From an uncultured Bacteroidia bacterium (GTDB lineage: Bacteria > Bacteroidota > Bacteroidia > Bacteroidales > Prolixibacteraceae), in NCBI GenBank assembly GCA_903923905.1, contig CAIXZH010000107.1:1-53323 (forward strand): 53,323 nt of DNA. Direction: 5' to 3'. The position numbers and the translations under genes are program-made. Shown one piece after another: positions 7,063 to 15,519 of this stretch. The notes below the pieces were generated by a model. That model had not been told where the DNA came from and ran no database searches. It saw only the letters and a list, made by a program, of their open reading frames with translations. Each line of letters opens with the position of its first letter. Positions within the stretch are counted from its first letter, which is position 1.

Positions 7063-8780
7063 TTATATATTATTGCCTTATATTCTGAACGATTTTCTTT
7101 ATTGTCAGTAACAACTAATCTAAGCAAATGGGATTTACCCATTTGCATTCTTTTCTGATCAAAACTGTGAGTCAGTGTTCCAGTTTTTTCATCATACTCA
7201 AATAGCACCCACTTTCCATCAATCTCTCCCCTGTAGGATTTAATTCCGGATAGGTCATCCGCTATATGAAATTGCACTTGTTTGGGATCAGTTAGCATCT
7301 TTTTATCTTTAATGCTCAACGGTGAAATTATGGGAGGTATGTTATCTATAGCCACTGAGAAACTTCCCAAAAGGTAAGTTTCTACAGTAACCCATCCTTT
7401 GGAGTATTTACCACCGATTGCGGTTTTTTTCCCCTTAGAAGGGTCAACCACAACAATTAATGCCTTATCCGTTAAATTATTGGGGAGATTAGTGCATTTT
7501 ATTGACAGGATATAGGGGATATGCAAGGGGACAAATTTATTGTGCACCAGATGAAGTTCGGAATAACAACCTAAAGGTTTAGGTGCTGATTTGTAAATGA
7601 ATTTTAAATTATCGTATAAAGCTCCTTTGGGAATTTGAATTCTGATTTTATCGTTTTCGAATTCATTCTTATGGTCATAGAAGAACTCTTTTGTGAAGAG
7701 CTTACTCTTTATCGGTAGCGGTGATTCCACAGTAACAGATCTAAATTTCAAAACAGCCTTATTTTTAAAGGCATCGGAAACAACAATTTCGAAATCATGT
7801 CCCTTTCTGTCGTTAAAATTTAAAATTCCGTTGTTTTTCGCTGGATAGTAAATACTCAAATAATTTCCGGGCAGCTTGAATAAACGTTCAATCCATCGGT
7901 TAGAGAGAAGGTGCTCTTCGTAATCCGCCTGAGCATTTGCGTAGCGGGCATCCGCGAGCGAGAAATTGTCCATTTTAAATCCAAAGATTTCCTGGCCATC
8001 ACAAAACATGGTTGCAGAATAAATGCCACATTTTAAACCTGTTCCATTAAAATAATCTTCAGCCTGAATTCCAAAACCTATTTTGCCATAAACTTGGATT
8101 GGGGCATTATTCTTTAATCGGTATCCGCGCGGGGCACTCACCGCTTCAAATCTTTTTTTGACCCGATACTGACCAATATTACTGGTTTCACTCAATGGGT
8201 AAACATACAGTGCAATTATTTTAGGGGCACTGTTGTCTTTTATCCCCAAATGATTAAATATAGGGTTAAAAGCTCTTTCAGATTTGGTATCTCTGATTTC
8301 GAAATGAAGATGAGGCCCGCCTGAACTCCCTGAATTTCCAGACCATGCTATGATTTCCCCCTTTTTAAAAATAAATTTCTCAGATGAAATGGTTAGATTT
8401 ATCTGGAAACTTTCGCGATCGTATTGTTTTTCATTAAGGTACTCCTGTATTTTAGGATGAAATTTCAGCAGGTGGCCATAAACGGATGTAGTTCCATCAG
8501 GATGATTCATATACAATGCATTACCATATCCAGTAGGTGATATTCCAATTCTTGATATATAACCATTTTTTACTGCATAAACGGGTATTCCGGTTTTGCC
8601 CTGAGTCCGGAAGTCGAGACCTGAATGGAAATGGGATGGTCTTAATTCTCCAAAATTTCCCGCAAAAAAGTAAGGAGGTTTAATTGGACTTATAAATGAT
8701 TCATTATCATGGCTATTTTGGGCATATAGTTTAATAATCGAAAAAATAACCAGTACTATAATTGATAAGAAAACTCGCAT
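7059..8780 (-). CDS. M23 (LytM-type) peptidoglycan peptidase with C-terminal beta-rich region
   Basis: A signal peptide (residues 1-20, LYAQ) is followed by a LytM domain at about 35-165. The zinc ligands are visible: His52 and Asp56 in HFHSGLDFR, and His159 in GPHLHFEIRD, with His103 (YGHL) and His157 as catalytic companions, so the enzyme should be active on peptidoglycan cross-links. The remaining 400 residues are beta-rich, with Ig-like segments near the end (IPPIISPLSIKDKK and ADDLSGIKSYRGEIDGKW), probably for binding or scaffolding. The protein would act in the periplasm or at the outer membrane. It is the first gene of a two-gene operon with anmK. Confidence 0.92.
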   Translation of the reverse strand: MRVFLSIIVLVIFSIIKLYAQNSHDNESFISPIKPPYFFAGNFGELRPSHFHSGLDFRTQGKTGIPVYAVKNGYISRIGISPTGYGNALYMNHPDGTTSVYGHLLKFHPKIQEYLNEKQYDRESFQINLTISSEKFIFKKGEIIAWSGNSGSSGGPHLHFEIRDTKSERAFNPIFNHLGIKDNSAPKIIALYVYPLSETSNIGQYRVKKRFEAVSAPRGYRLKNNAPIQVYGKIGFGIQAEDYFNGTGLKCGIYSATMFCDGQEIFGFKMDNFSLADARYANAQADYEEHLLSNRWIERLFKLPGNYLSIYYPAKNNGILNFNDRKGHDFEIVVSDAFKNKAVLKFRSVTVESPLPIKSKLFTKEFFYDHKNEFENDKIRIQIPKGALYDNLKFIYKSAPKPLGCYSELHLVHNKFVPLHIPYILSIKCTNLPNNLTDKALIVVVDPSKGKKTAIGGKYSKGWVTVETYLLGSFSVAIDNIPPIISPLSIKDKKMLTDPKQVQFHIADDLSGIKSYRGEIDGKWVLFEYDEKTGTLTHSFDQKRMQMGKSHLLRLVVTDNKENRSEYKAIIYK

Positions 8781-8879
8781 TGTGGGCCATTTTCAAAGAA
8801 ATCGCTAAAATAGTAAACTTTTAAATGCTGTAAGATACAAATTAATGACAAGGATGGGTTTACAATATGATTTAAATAT

Positions 8880-8887
8880 TAACTTTG
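8880..8887 (+). promoter_or_regulatory. -7 box of the zapA-rny operon promoter
   Basis: TAACTTTG matches the Bacteroidota -7 consensus TAnnTTTG, 20 bp before the start codon at 8907. A TTTA at about 8859-8862 may serve as the -33 element. The divergent M23 gene starts at 8780. Confidence 0.45.
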
Positions 8888-8906
8888 TCTCTGTAAACGA
8901 TTAAGT

Positions 8907-9200
8907 ATGACAGAGCGTGAAACTGCTTTATTGAGAGAGTTTAAAGGGAAGCTCGATAAGCTGATCGAACTTTATTTGCGGATTAAGAGAGAAAAACAGC
9001 TTTTAATAGAAGGACAATCGCAATTAAAGGAACAGATCAGAATACTATCTGTTAAAAATGAGGAGCTTATCAAAAAAAGTGAAGATCTGAAGTTTGCAAA
9101 ATCGTTACTTGGTTCCGATGATGATTCGCATGGGGCCAAATTAAAACTGAACAGAATCGTGCGGGAAATTGACAATTGTATTGCGCTGTTAAATAAATGA
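8907..9200 (+). CDS. Small coiled-coil protein ahead of zapA (ZapB-like in form)
   Basis: The 97-residue protein is almost entirely helical and heptad-rich, with a long run of Glu, Lys, Leu and Gln (residues about 10-65), then a short linker and a second helix ending VREIDNCIALLNK. It has no signal peptide or membrane segment. Its stop codon overlaps the zapA start (ATGA), so the two are co-translated. A small coiled-coil protein in this place is common in Bacteroidota, and by position and form it recalls the division factor ZapB, but I see no sequence motif to prove that. It most likely works with ZapA at the division ring. Confidence 0.75.
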   Translation: MTERETALLREFKGKLDKLIELYLRIKREKQLLIEGQSQLKEQIRILSVKNEELIKKSEDLKFAKSLLGSDDDSHGAKLKLNRIVREIDNCIALLNK

Positions 9201-9505
9201 TAGACAATGCTATGGATGATAAACTTTCGATAAATATCAATATAGCTGACCGTTTATACCCTTTAAGGGTTGATCGCCTTGATGAGGAGGGTATTCGGAA
9301 GGCAGCGAAAATTATCAACGAAAAGGTGGCTCAATATAAGCAAAAGTATGCTTCAAAGGATTTACAGGATTGTCTGGCAATGGCAACATTACAGTTTGTA
9401 ATTCAGAAGTTTGAGGCTGAAAAACGTATGGATAATTCGCCTTTGGTCGATGAATTGGAAGTGATGAATGATTTTCTTTCTGAGTTTTTTGAAATGGAAA
9501 ATTAG
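9197..9505 (+). CDS. zapA: Cell division protein ZapA
   Basis: The 102-residue protein has the ZapA plan: a short beta-rich start (LSININIADRLYPLRVDRLDEE) followed by one long helix through IRKAAKIINEKVAQYKQKY and ALMATLQF-like repeats, which forms a coiled coil. ZapA binds FtsZ and cross-links its filaments at midcell. The first ATG (9197) overlaps the upstream gene by 4 bp. Met6 at 9212 (MDDKLSIN) would give the length and start common in Bacteroidota homologues, so the true start is uncertain by five residues. It belongs to an operon running towards rny. Confidence 0.88.
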   Translation: MIDNAMDDKLSININIADRLYPLRVDRLDEEGIRKAAKIINEKVAQYKQKYASKDLQDCLAMATLQFVIQKFEAEKRMDNSPLVDELEVMNDFLSEFFEMEN

Positions 9506-9524
9506 TTTTTGAATTCGAGATAGA

Positions 9525-9596
9525 CCCGCATTTTAAATTTTACGTGGTTCAGGATATCCTGATCTATGCTTAATTTAAGTATGCGGTATTTTTTTT
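9525..9596 (+). ncRNA. Structured spacer between zapA and rny: two-hairpin RNA or terminator
   Basis: An outer stem pairs CCGCATTTTAAATT (from 9526) with AATTTAAGTATGCGG (to 9586). Inside it lies the perfect palindrome TCAGGATATCCTGA (9549-9562), and a T-run (9588-9596) follows. The layout fits a rho-independent terminator with a nested hairpin, or the 3' end of a small RNA made from the zapA transcript. In gammaproteobacteria the 6S RNA gene lies next to zapA, but this element, about 70 nt, is too short to call 6S on sight. If it terminates, rny needs its own promoter or read-through. Confidence 0.5.
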
Positions 9597-9622
9597 ATTA
9601 AACCTTTAATTAAATTTTACAC

Positions 9623-11176
9623 ATGGAAATAATTATCACAGGTATAATAACCCTTATAATAGGAGGTACAGCGTCCTATTTTATTTGGGATATGATACTG
9701 AAAAAGACCAAGCAGAAATTGCTTGCCGATGCAGAGATACAGGCTGAAATGCTCAAGGAGAAAAAGATGCTTCAGTCAAGAGAGAAATTTATACAACTTA
9801 AATCGGAGCATGAAAGTTATATTAATGAGCGAAATCTCCGGATTGCCAGCGCTGAGAATAAGCTGAAACAAAAAGAGACTATTTATCTGCAGCGTAAAGA
9901 AGAGTTGCAACATAGCATTAAGGAACTGGAATTATCAGAACGCGAAATTGACACTATTCGGGAGAACCTGAATATCCAACTTGAATTAGTCGAGCAAAAA
10001 GAGGAAGAGATGCTTAAAATCCGCAAACAGCAAATTCAGCAACTCGAAGCATTGTCAGGAATTTCTGCCGACGAAGCAAAATCGCAACTTATTGATTCAC
10101 TGAAAAATGAAGCAAAAACAGAAGCGATGTCCTTCATTCAGGAGATCATGGATGAGGCCAAAATGAATGCCAATAAAGAGGCAAAAAAGATTATCGTCAA
10201 ATCCATTCAGCGTGTGGCTTCTGAAACTGCAATTGAAAATTCAGTAACTGTATTTCATATTGAAAGTGATGAAATAAAGGGACGGATTATTGGACGAGAA
10301 GGAAGAAATATCCGGGCACTGGAAGCTGCAACCGGAGTCGAAATTATTGTGGATGACACACCTGAGGCGATTGTTCTTTCAGCATTTGACCCAGTGAGGC
10401 GCGAAATTGCCAGACTTGCACTTCACCAACTCGTTACTGACGGACGAATACATCCGGCACGAATCGAAGAGGTTGTCAACAAGGTTAAAAAGCAAGTCGA
10501 GGAGGAAATCATTGAAACAGGTAAGCGAACAACCATTGACCTTGGAGTACATGGGTTGCATCCTGAATTGATTCGTATGATAGGGAAAATGAAATATCGT
10601 TCATCATACGGACAAAATTTACTGCAACATTCGCGTGAAACTGCCAACCTTTGTGCCATTATGGCTGCAGAGCTTGGACTTAATCCAAAACGAGCCAAAC
10701 GTGCCGGACTTTTGCATGATATTGGTAAAGTGCCCGATGATGAACCGGAATTACCGCATGCAATCCTTGGGATGAAACTCGCAGAAAAATTCAAGGAGAA
10801 ACCGGATATTTGCAATGCCATCGGTTCTCATCATGATGAAGTTGAGATGGAAACCCTTATCGCACCCATCGTGCAGGCCTGTGATGCGATTTCAGGGGCC
10901 CGACCTGGTGCCAGACGTGAAGCAGTTGAATCTTATATTAAAAGATTGAATGATCTGGAGAATATGGCTCTTTCATATCCCGGCGTCACAAAAACTTATG
11001 CCATTCAGGCAGGCAGAGAACTTAGGGTTATTGTTGGTAGCGATAAGATGACCGATGTTGAGGCAGAAAACCTCTCTTATGACATTGCTAAGAAAATTCA
11101 GGATGAGATGACCTATCCGGGACAGGTTAAGATTACCGTAATCCGTGAAACACGCGCTGTTAGTTATGCCAAGTAG
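9623..11176 (+). CDS. rny: Ribonuclease Y
   Basis: The 517-residue protein has the full RNase Y plan: an N-terminal membrane helix (about 3-24), a long coiled coil (about 28-150), a KH domain with [19 protein letters not shown] and the VDDTPEAI segment, then an HD domain with [16 protein letters not shown] and LLHDIGKV, and later SHHDEVE. It is a membrane-anchored endoribonuclease that starts mRNA decay. The metal-binding His and Asp residues are intact. In many Bacteroidota rny follows zapA, as here, separated by the structured spacer. A bidirectional hairpin ends it at 11205-11225. Confidence 0.97.
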   Translation: MEIIITGIITLIIGGTASYFIWDMILKKTKQKLLADAEIQAEMLKEKKMLQSREKFIQLKSEHESYINERNLRIASAENKLKQKETIYLQRKEELQHSIKELELSEREIDTIRENLNIQLELVEQKEEEMLKIRKQQIQQLEALSGISADEAKSQLIDSLKNEAKTEAMSFIQEIMDEAKMNANKEAKKIIVKSIQRVASETAIENSVTVFHIESDEIKGRIIGREGRNIRALEAATGVEIIVDDTPEAIVLSAFDPVRREIARLALHQLVTDGRIHPARIEEVVNKVKKQVEEEIIETGKRTTIDLGVHGLHPELIRMIGKMKYRSSYGQNLLQHSRETANLCAIMAAELGLNPKRAKRAGLLHDIGKVPDDEPELPHAILGMKLAEKFKEKPDICNAIGSHHDEVEMETLIAPIVQACDAISGARPGARREAVESYIKRLNDLENMALSYPGVTKTYAIQAGRELRVIVGSDKMTDVEAENLSYDIAKKIQDEMTYPGQVKITVIRETRAVSYAK

Positions 11177-11204
11177 ATAAATCTGACTAATATTTATTCG
11201 TTTT

Positions 11205-11229
11205 AGAGGAGCAATTTGCTCCTCTTTTC
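11205..11229. terminator. Bidirectional terminator between rny and the SirB1-like gene
   Basis: AGAGGAGCA (11205-11213) pairs perfectly with TGCTCCTCT (11217-11225) around a 3-nt loop, followed by TTTTC. It lies between two convergent genes and can serve both. Confidence 0.85.
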
Positions 11230-11232
11230 GAT

Positions 11233-12102
11233 TCAGTACCTTCGTAATATTTCGATCAATTTATTTACAATCAGTAATTTACCATTATCTCCATTTATTT
11301 CATAACACTTTTTGAGGTGACTAAGAAGTATCTTTATGACAGTCCCTTCATTCAATGGTAATCCATACTCGAGACTTTCCTTATTTTCATGGACTACATA
11401 TTCCAACTCTTTGGCACCTAGTAAGGCACCTTTATGTTCGATATTGATATAAAATAAATAGGGATCTGCGTTCTCTCCATAAACCTCTTTTGAAATTTGG
11501 GGTTCATAATAGCCTAAAATAAAGTATTTTCCGATTCCAATAGGCTGTATTGGAAGTTCCAGCCGCCGGGCAATAATACAATACAATGCGGAAAGTGAAA
11601 TAAGATTGCCTTTACGGGAAATTAACAAGTTGTTTATCAGGCAATTTTCCGGAGCAAAGAGGTCTGACGTATTTAACTCAAAATGGAAAATATCGAAGAA
11701 ATAGTGATTAAACGTTGAGATTTTTTCCAGTGAAGTTAGCGCATCGCTTATTTCTAACAAGATATCTCGTGTTATTTTCTGAATAAGTAGCTCAATCTTA
11801 TCCGGGAGAATAGCCGGATGATGCACCATGCTTAACAAGATCCAACCATCAAGTAGTTTTTTATCTTCCGAATTGGCCCAGAGTACCATTTTTTCGACCA
11901 GTTTTGATGCTTTAAGTTGATTAATAATCTGTTCAAGCCGATCGTGTTGTAATAAACTAATTGAGGAACTAAGAGCGTACTCCAAAACCGGCAATATTGC
12001 CGGTCCGGATTCCATTAATTTATCCCTTACGGCCAGGTATACCTCCTCATCACGATCATCAATTAAAGCAAGCAATGTATCTATACTAACGTTATTTTCC
12101 AT
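11233..12102 (-). CDS. SirB1-type transglutaminase-like protein
   Basis: The C-terminal half carries the Transglut_core2 (SirB1) signature: a segment resembling NxLLISRKGNLISLSALY, then IARRLELPIQPIGIGKYFIL. The N-terminal half is helical and HEAT-like (LLALIDDRDEEVYLAVRDKL). In active transglutaminases a Cys would sit just before the helix; here the corresponding stretch (APENCLINNLL) has one Cys, but I cannot tell whether it is catalytic. The cellular role of the family is unclear. I start the gene at Met12102 (MENNVSID), one base after the stop of the upstream phosphorylase gene; an earlier ATG at 12138 would overlap that gene by 35 bp. Confidence 0.75.
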   Translation of the reverse strand: MENNVSIDTLLALIDDRDEEVYLAVRDKLMESGPAILPVLEYALSSSISLLQHDRLEQIINQLKASKLVEKMVLWANSEDKKLLDGWILLSMVHHPAILPDKIELLIQKITRDILLEISDALTSLEKISTFNHYFFDIFHFELNTSDLFAPENCLINNLLISRKGNLISLSALYCIIARRLELPIQPIGIGKYFILGYYEPQISKEVYGENADPYLFYINIEHKGALLGAKELEYVVHENKESLEYGLPLNEGTVIKILLSHLKKCYEINGDNGKLLIVNKLIEILRRY

Positions 12103-12103
12103 G

Positions 12104-12982
12104 TTAAAGAATAAGCTTTTCAAGAATTTTATGCACAAGGCACTTCATTGATGGTTTATAATCGATGCTTGCACATAAGTTTATACGATTGTCAATAATG
12201 ATATAAACAGCAACTGCCTGATGGCCAAGTAATTTACTGAGTCCGTAAATTGCAGAACATTCCATATCATAATTGGTTATCTTCATTTGTTTAAAACGAA
12301 AAAATTCGATTTTATTATTAATAGTCTGATCCACAATATGCAGGCGTAATTCTCTACCTTGAGGGCCATAAAAACCGGGAGTAGTGATGGTGATGCCACT
12401 TATAAACTCATCATCAACGATCTTGTCATAAAGATTTGCATTGCAGTCTACCACATATGGAGAGGCCAACAATGGGTTCCAATCTGTATAAGTTTTAAAG
12501 ACATCTTCAAATTCCAGATCAGCAATCTCTTCCCGCCGTGCATAAAAATTCAGTAACCCGTCGAAACCAATCGCTTTTTGGGAAGCTAAATAGGTATTAA
12601 TTGGGATATCTGGCTGCAATGCACCGGAGGTGCCTATTCTAATTAAATTCAAACTTGTAATAGCAGTTTTGATTTCACGGGTCTCAAGATCGATATTGGC
12701 TAATGCATCTAATTCATTAACCACTATATCGATATTGTCTGTCCCAATTCCGGTTGAGATTACAGTTATCCTTTTCTCTTTATATCTGCCTGTAACAGAT
12801 ACAAATTCTCTGTTTTTTGTTCTGAATTCAATTTGGCTAAAGAATTCAGCAATCATATCAACCCTTTCAGGATCACCAACCAGAATAATATCTTTGGCTA
12901 TCTGATCCGGTTTAAGATGCAGATGAAAGATTGATCCGTCAGGATTAAGCAATAATTCGGAGGAAGCAATTTTATTTTTCAT
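12104..12982 (-). CDS. Nucleoside phosphorylase (uridine phosphorylase-like)
   Basis: The 292-residue protein belongs to the PNP/UDP family: IILVGDPERVDMIAEFF near the N-terminus, VISTGIGTDNIDIVVNEL for phosphate and ribose binding, LIRIGTSGALQPD, and YDMECSAIYGLSKLLG near the end, where the Met-Glu pair contacts the ribose hydroxyls. It would split a nucleoside, likely uridine, with phosphate into base and ribose-1-phosphate in the cytoplasm. Substrate choice cannot be read from the sequence alone. It is followed after one base by the SirB1-like gene, so the two are probably co-transcribed. Confidence 0.88.
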   Translation of the reverse strand: MKNKIASSELLLNPDGSIFHLHLKPDQIAKDIILVGDPERVDMIAEFFSQIEFRTKNREFVSVTGRYKEKRITVISTGIGTDNIDIVVNELDALANIDLETREIKTAITSLNLIRIGTSGALQPDIPINTYLASQKAIGFDGLLNFYARREEIADLEFEDVFKTYTDWNPLLASPYVVDCNANLYDKIVDDEFISGITITTPGFYGPQGRELRLHIVDQTINNKIEFFRFKQMKITNYDMECSAIYGLSKLLGHQAVAVYIIIDNRINLCASIDYKPSMKCLVHKILEKLIL

Positions 12983-13066
12983 TTATATCAACCATTCTCT
13001 AGTATCATTCAAAACTATTGAAAAATCCAGATATTAGCAAAATAAGGTGAAATTAATAGTTTTTGA

Positions 13067-13074
13067 TATTTTTG
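13067..13074 (+). promoter_or_regulatory. -7 box for the DUF4293 gene
   Basis: TATTTTTG matches TAnnTTTG 18 bp before the start codon at 13092. There is no clear TTG box upstream. The divergent phosphorylase gene starts at 12982. Confidence 0.45.
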
Positions 13075-13091
13075 CACAAAAATTGTAAATT

Positions 13092-13553
13092 ATGATTCAA
13101 AGAATTCAAACAGTATACCTGTTAATCGCTGACATTTTAATCGCTATGCTCTTCTTTTTCCGTTTTGCTGAAATTTCCTCATCAAAGGATATATTTAGTG
13201 CAGGAATACAAGGTATTTATCTTGACGGGACTCGTCAGTCACAACTAATTTTGCATAATTGGCCTTTGGTAGTACTTTGGATTGTAATTCCAATATTGCT
13301 TTTTGTGAGTGTTTTTTTATTCAAAAAAAGGAAACTTCAATTAAAACTATCTTGGATTAATTTGTTGTTCGCTCTTTGCATGGAAGGAGTGATCATTTTA
13401 GAGATATGGTTTGGAGCTCAACGGTTGTCCGGACACTCTTCTCTTACCATTTATTTTTTACTCCCGATTTTTGCCATTGTCTTAATATATCTGGCAATCA
13501 GGGCAATAAAAAAGGATGAGTTACTGATAAGATCAATTGATCGAATTAGGTAA
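13092..13553 (+). CDS. DUF4293 membrane protein
   Basis: The 153-residue protein begins MIQRIQTVYLLIADI, the family's typical start, and has four membrane helices (about 7-25, 58-76, 88-108 and 116-135). It ends with IRAIKKDELLIRSIDRIR, another hallmark. DUF4293 proteins are found almost only in Bacteroidota and have no known function; they sit in the inner membrane. The gene is followed 8 bp later by the end of the convergent methionine sulfoxide reductase gene, without a visible terminator. Confidence 0.9.
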   Translation: MIQRIQTVYLLIADILIAMLFFFRFAEISSSKDIFSAGIQGIYLDGTRQSQLILHNWPLVVLWIVIPILLFVSVFLFKKRKLQLKLSWINLLFALCMEGVIILEIWFGAQRLSGHSSLTIYFLLPIFAIVLIYLAIRAIKKDELLIRSIDRIR

Positions 13554-13560
13554 GGCTGGA

Positions 13561-14019
13561 TCAAAATAGCGGTGAGAGTAGGTCACAAACGGCTGAAAGA
13601 AATTTTTCATCGTCTACTGTAAACGGAGCAGTTGAGTGGGAGTCAATATCTATTTCAGCTACGAATTGACTATTTTTAAGTACAGGTACTACAATTTCAC
13701 TTTGGACGTCCAGGTTGCAGGCAATATAGTTATTTTCCAGAGTAACATCCTGAACTATTTTTAGTTGCAAACTTTGAGCTACCTGACCACATACTCCTTT
13801 CCCGACGGGAATAATAGTGTGCTCAGTTGGCTTTCCACAATAGGGTCCAAGAATTAAAAGTGAATTCTGTTTATCAAGAATATAAAAACCAACCCAGTCA
13901 TAATGGAAAACTTTGTCTTTAAGTAGATTACAAACATCTGACAAAATTATAGGTAAATTTTGTCCCGATGATACACAAATTTCTATATCATGAAGAAGAT
14001 CTTTATGGGTACTTTTCAT
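13561..14019 (-). CDS. GAF-domain free methionine-R-sulfoxide reductase
   Basis: The 152-residue GAF protein has the fRMsr motifs: DWVGFYI (41-47), PVGKGVCG with Cys77, and NNYIACN with Cys101, then SEIVVPV (107-113), in which the Glu contacts the substrate. It reduces free L-methionine-(R)-sulfoxide in the cytoplasm, protecting against oxidative damage. In the Escherichia coli enzyme three cysteines take part. Here Cys77 and Cys101 match the two main ones, while the position of the third is EHT; Cys61 (GPYCGK) lies nearby and may replace it. It follows the DUF4293 gene in convergent orientation. Confidence 0.85.
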   Translation of the reverse strand: MKSTHKDLLHDIEICVSSGQNLPIILSDVCNLLKDKVFHYDWVGFYILDKQNSLLILGPYCGKPTEHTIIPVGKGVCGQVAQSLQLKIVQDVTLENNYIACNLDVQSEIVVPVLKNSQFVAEIDIDSHSTAPFTVDDEKFLSAVCDLLSPLF

Positions 14020-14055
14020 CCAATTAAACTTTGATTTGAATTTTTAATTTACGCA

Positions 14056-14508
14056 TCAGCAAAAAACCATTTCGTTTTCATTGGTAATTTTTTCGCAATA
14101 GAAGCATTTCATCGCAATTGGTTTATCAGATAGGACTTCAAAACGGGTTGTGATATTTTCGGCGTTGGTGATGCACTTGGGGTTGAAGCAATTGATGATT
14201 CCTACGATTTCCTTTGGGGTATCAACTACCCGTTTCTCGATCACTTTGTAATCACGGATAGTATTTAATTTGGCATGGGGGGCAACCAACGCAATTTTAT
14301 TCACCTCTTCATCAGCAAAGAACCTGTTGGCAATTTTAATGATCGCCTTTGTTCCCATAGCCTTGCTGTCGAGATTATTACCAAATGTGACCATTTGGCT
14401 GCACTCCTCCAGCCGGAGGATTTTAATAACCTTAAAAAGAGACTTTGTTGGGATGTGGTCAATGACAGTGCCATCCTTAATAGCACTCACTTTGAGATGT
14501 TTTTCCAT
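14056..14508 (-). CDS. pyrI: Aspartate carbamoyltransferase regulatory subunit
   Basis: The 150-residue protein has the allosteric nucleotide-binding domain (KVSAIKDGTVIDHIP, as in all PyrI) and a C-terminal zinc domain with Cys107, Cys112, Cys135 and Cys138. PyrI binds CTP or ATP and, through the zinc domain, holds the catalytic trimers in the dodecamer that controls pyrimidine synthesis. It is encoded 17 bp downstream of pyrB, the usual pyrB-pyrI order. All ligands are intact. Confidence 0.95.
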   Translation of the reverse strand: MEKHLKVSAIKDGTVIDHIPTKSLFKVIKILRLEECSQMVTFGNNLDSKAMGTKAIIKIANRFFADEEVNKIALVAPHAKLNTIRDYKVIEKRVVDTPKEIVGIINCFNPKCITNAENITTRFEVLSDKPIAMKCFYCEKITNENEMVFC

Positions 14509-14525
14509 AACAAATAGATATATTA

Positions 14526-15437
14526 TTATTTAAGGTTTAATAAATGGGCAATAATTGCCATGCGGGCATATACTCCGTTCTTTGCTTGGGTAAAATAATA
14601 GGCTTTTGGATTATTGTCAACATCAGTATGAATCTCGTTAATTCTTGGTAGGGGATGGAGGATTCGCATATTTTCTTTCGTATTTTTAAGCATTTCATTT
14701 CTGAGAATATAAATGTTCTTAACCTTTTCATATTCTACCGGATCTATGAACCGTTCTTTTTGAACCCGAGTCATATATATGATATCAGCAGCATTGATAA
14801 TATCGGTAAATTCGGTATGTTCAAAGTACCGGATTCCCTTAGATGCAAGATGAATCTTATATTCATTTGGCATTGCAAGCTCCGGAGGAGCAATAAAATT
14901 AAAAATAGGGTTTTCAAATTGTAACATAGCCATTAGGAGACTATGGACCGTCCGGCCATATTTCAAATCTCCGACTAAGAACAGATTTACATTATCGAGA
15001 GTTCCCTGAGTTTTGATGATAGAATACATATCGAGCAGTGTTTGAGAGGGATGCTGGTTTGCTCCATCGCCTGCATTAATGACAGGTACGCTTGAAACTT
15101 CTGAGGCATATCGGGCACTACCTTCCATAGGATGGCGCATGATAATCATATCTGCATAATTGCTGACCATTCTGATTGTATCGTGTAATGTTTCTCCCTT
15201 GGAAACACTCGAAGAGGAGGAATCAGAAAACCCGATTATTTTTCCTCCCAATCGATTAATTGCGGTTTCAAAACTTAATCTTGTTCGTGTTGAGGGTTCA
15301 AAAAAAAGTGTTGCAATTACTTTTCCCTGTAATAATTTTTGGTTTGGATTCGCCTCAAAATCTTCAGCCAATCGCATTATTTTTAGGTACTCCTCTTTAG
15401 TGAAGTCTGTGATTGAAATCAGGCTTTTGACTTTCAT
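14526..15437 (-). CDS. pyrB: Aspartate carbamoyltransferase catalytic subunit
   Basis: The 303-residue protein shows the carbamoyl-phosphate site STRTR (49-53) followed by LSFE, the aspartate-loop segment with [36 protein letters not shown], and LHPLPR near the end. It joins carbamoyl phosphate and aspartate to carbamoyl aspartate, the first committed step of pyrimidine synthesis. It pairs with pyrI downstream. A -7 box lies about 50 bp upstream (15485-15492). I saw no attenuator or PyrR-type leader. Confidence 0.97.
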   Translation of the reverse strand: MKVKSLISITDFTKEEYLKIMRLAEDFEANPNQKLLQGKVIATLFFEPSTRTRLSFETAINRLGGKIIGFSDSSSSSVSKGETLHDTIRMVSNYADMIIMRHPMEGSARYASEVSSVPVINAGDGANQHPSQTLLDMYSIIKTQGTLDNVNLFLVGDLKYGRTVHSLLMAMLQFENPIFNFIAPPELAMPNEYKIHLASKGIRYFEHTEFTDIINAADIIYMTRVQKERFIDPVEYEKVKNIYILRNEMLKNTKENMRILHPLPRINEIHTDVDNNPKAYYFTQAKNGVYARMAIIAHLLNLK

Positions 15438-15484
15438 ATGAATAAATTTAGATTAATTTACTTTTAATTATTTTGAGGTCATCA

Positions 15485-15492
15485 CAAAAATA
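15485..15492 (-). promoter_or_regulatory. -7 box of the pyrBI promoter
   Basis: The minus strand reads TATTTTTG (TAnnTTTG), about 48 bp upstream of the pyrB start codon. A TTG lies 14 bp further upstream, closer than the usual spacing, so the -33 box is uncertain. Confidence 0.4.
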
Positions 15493-15519
15493 CAAAGAAT
15501 GCCCGACAAGAACTTTAAA

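Noticed and set aside
9506-9622. 6S RNA gene next to zapA
   Set aside because: The element is about 70 nt with a nested stem, shorter than the usual 180 nt of 6S RNA, and I cannot confirm the open bubble; reported only as a structured element.
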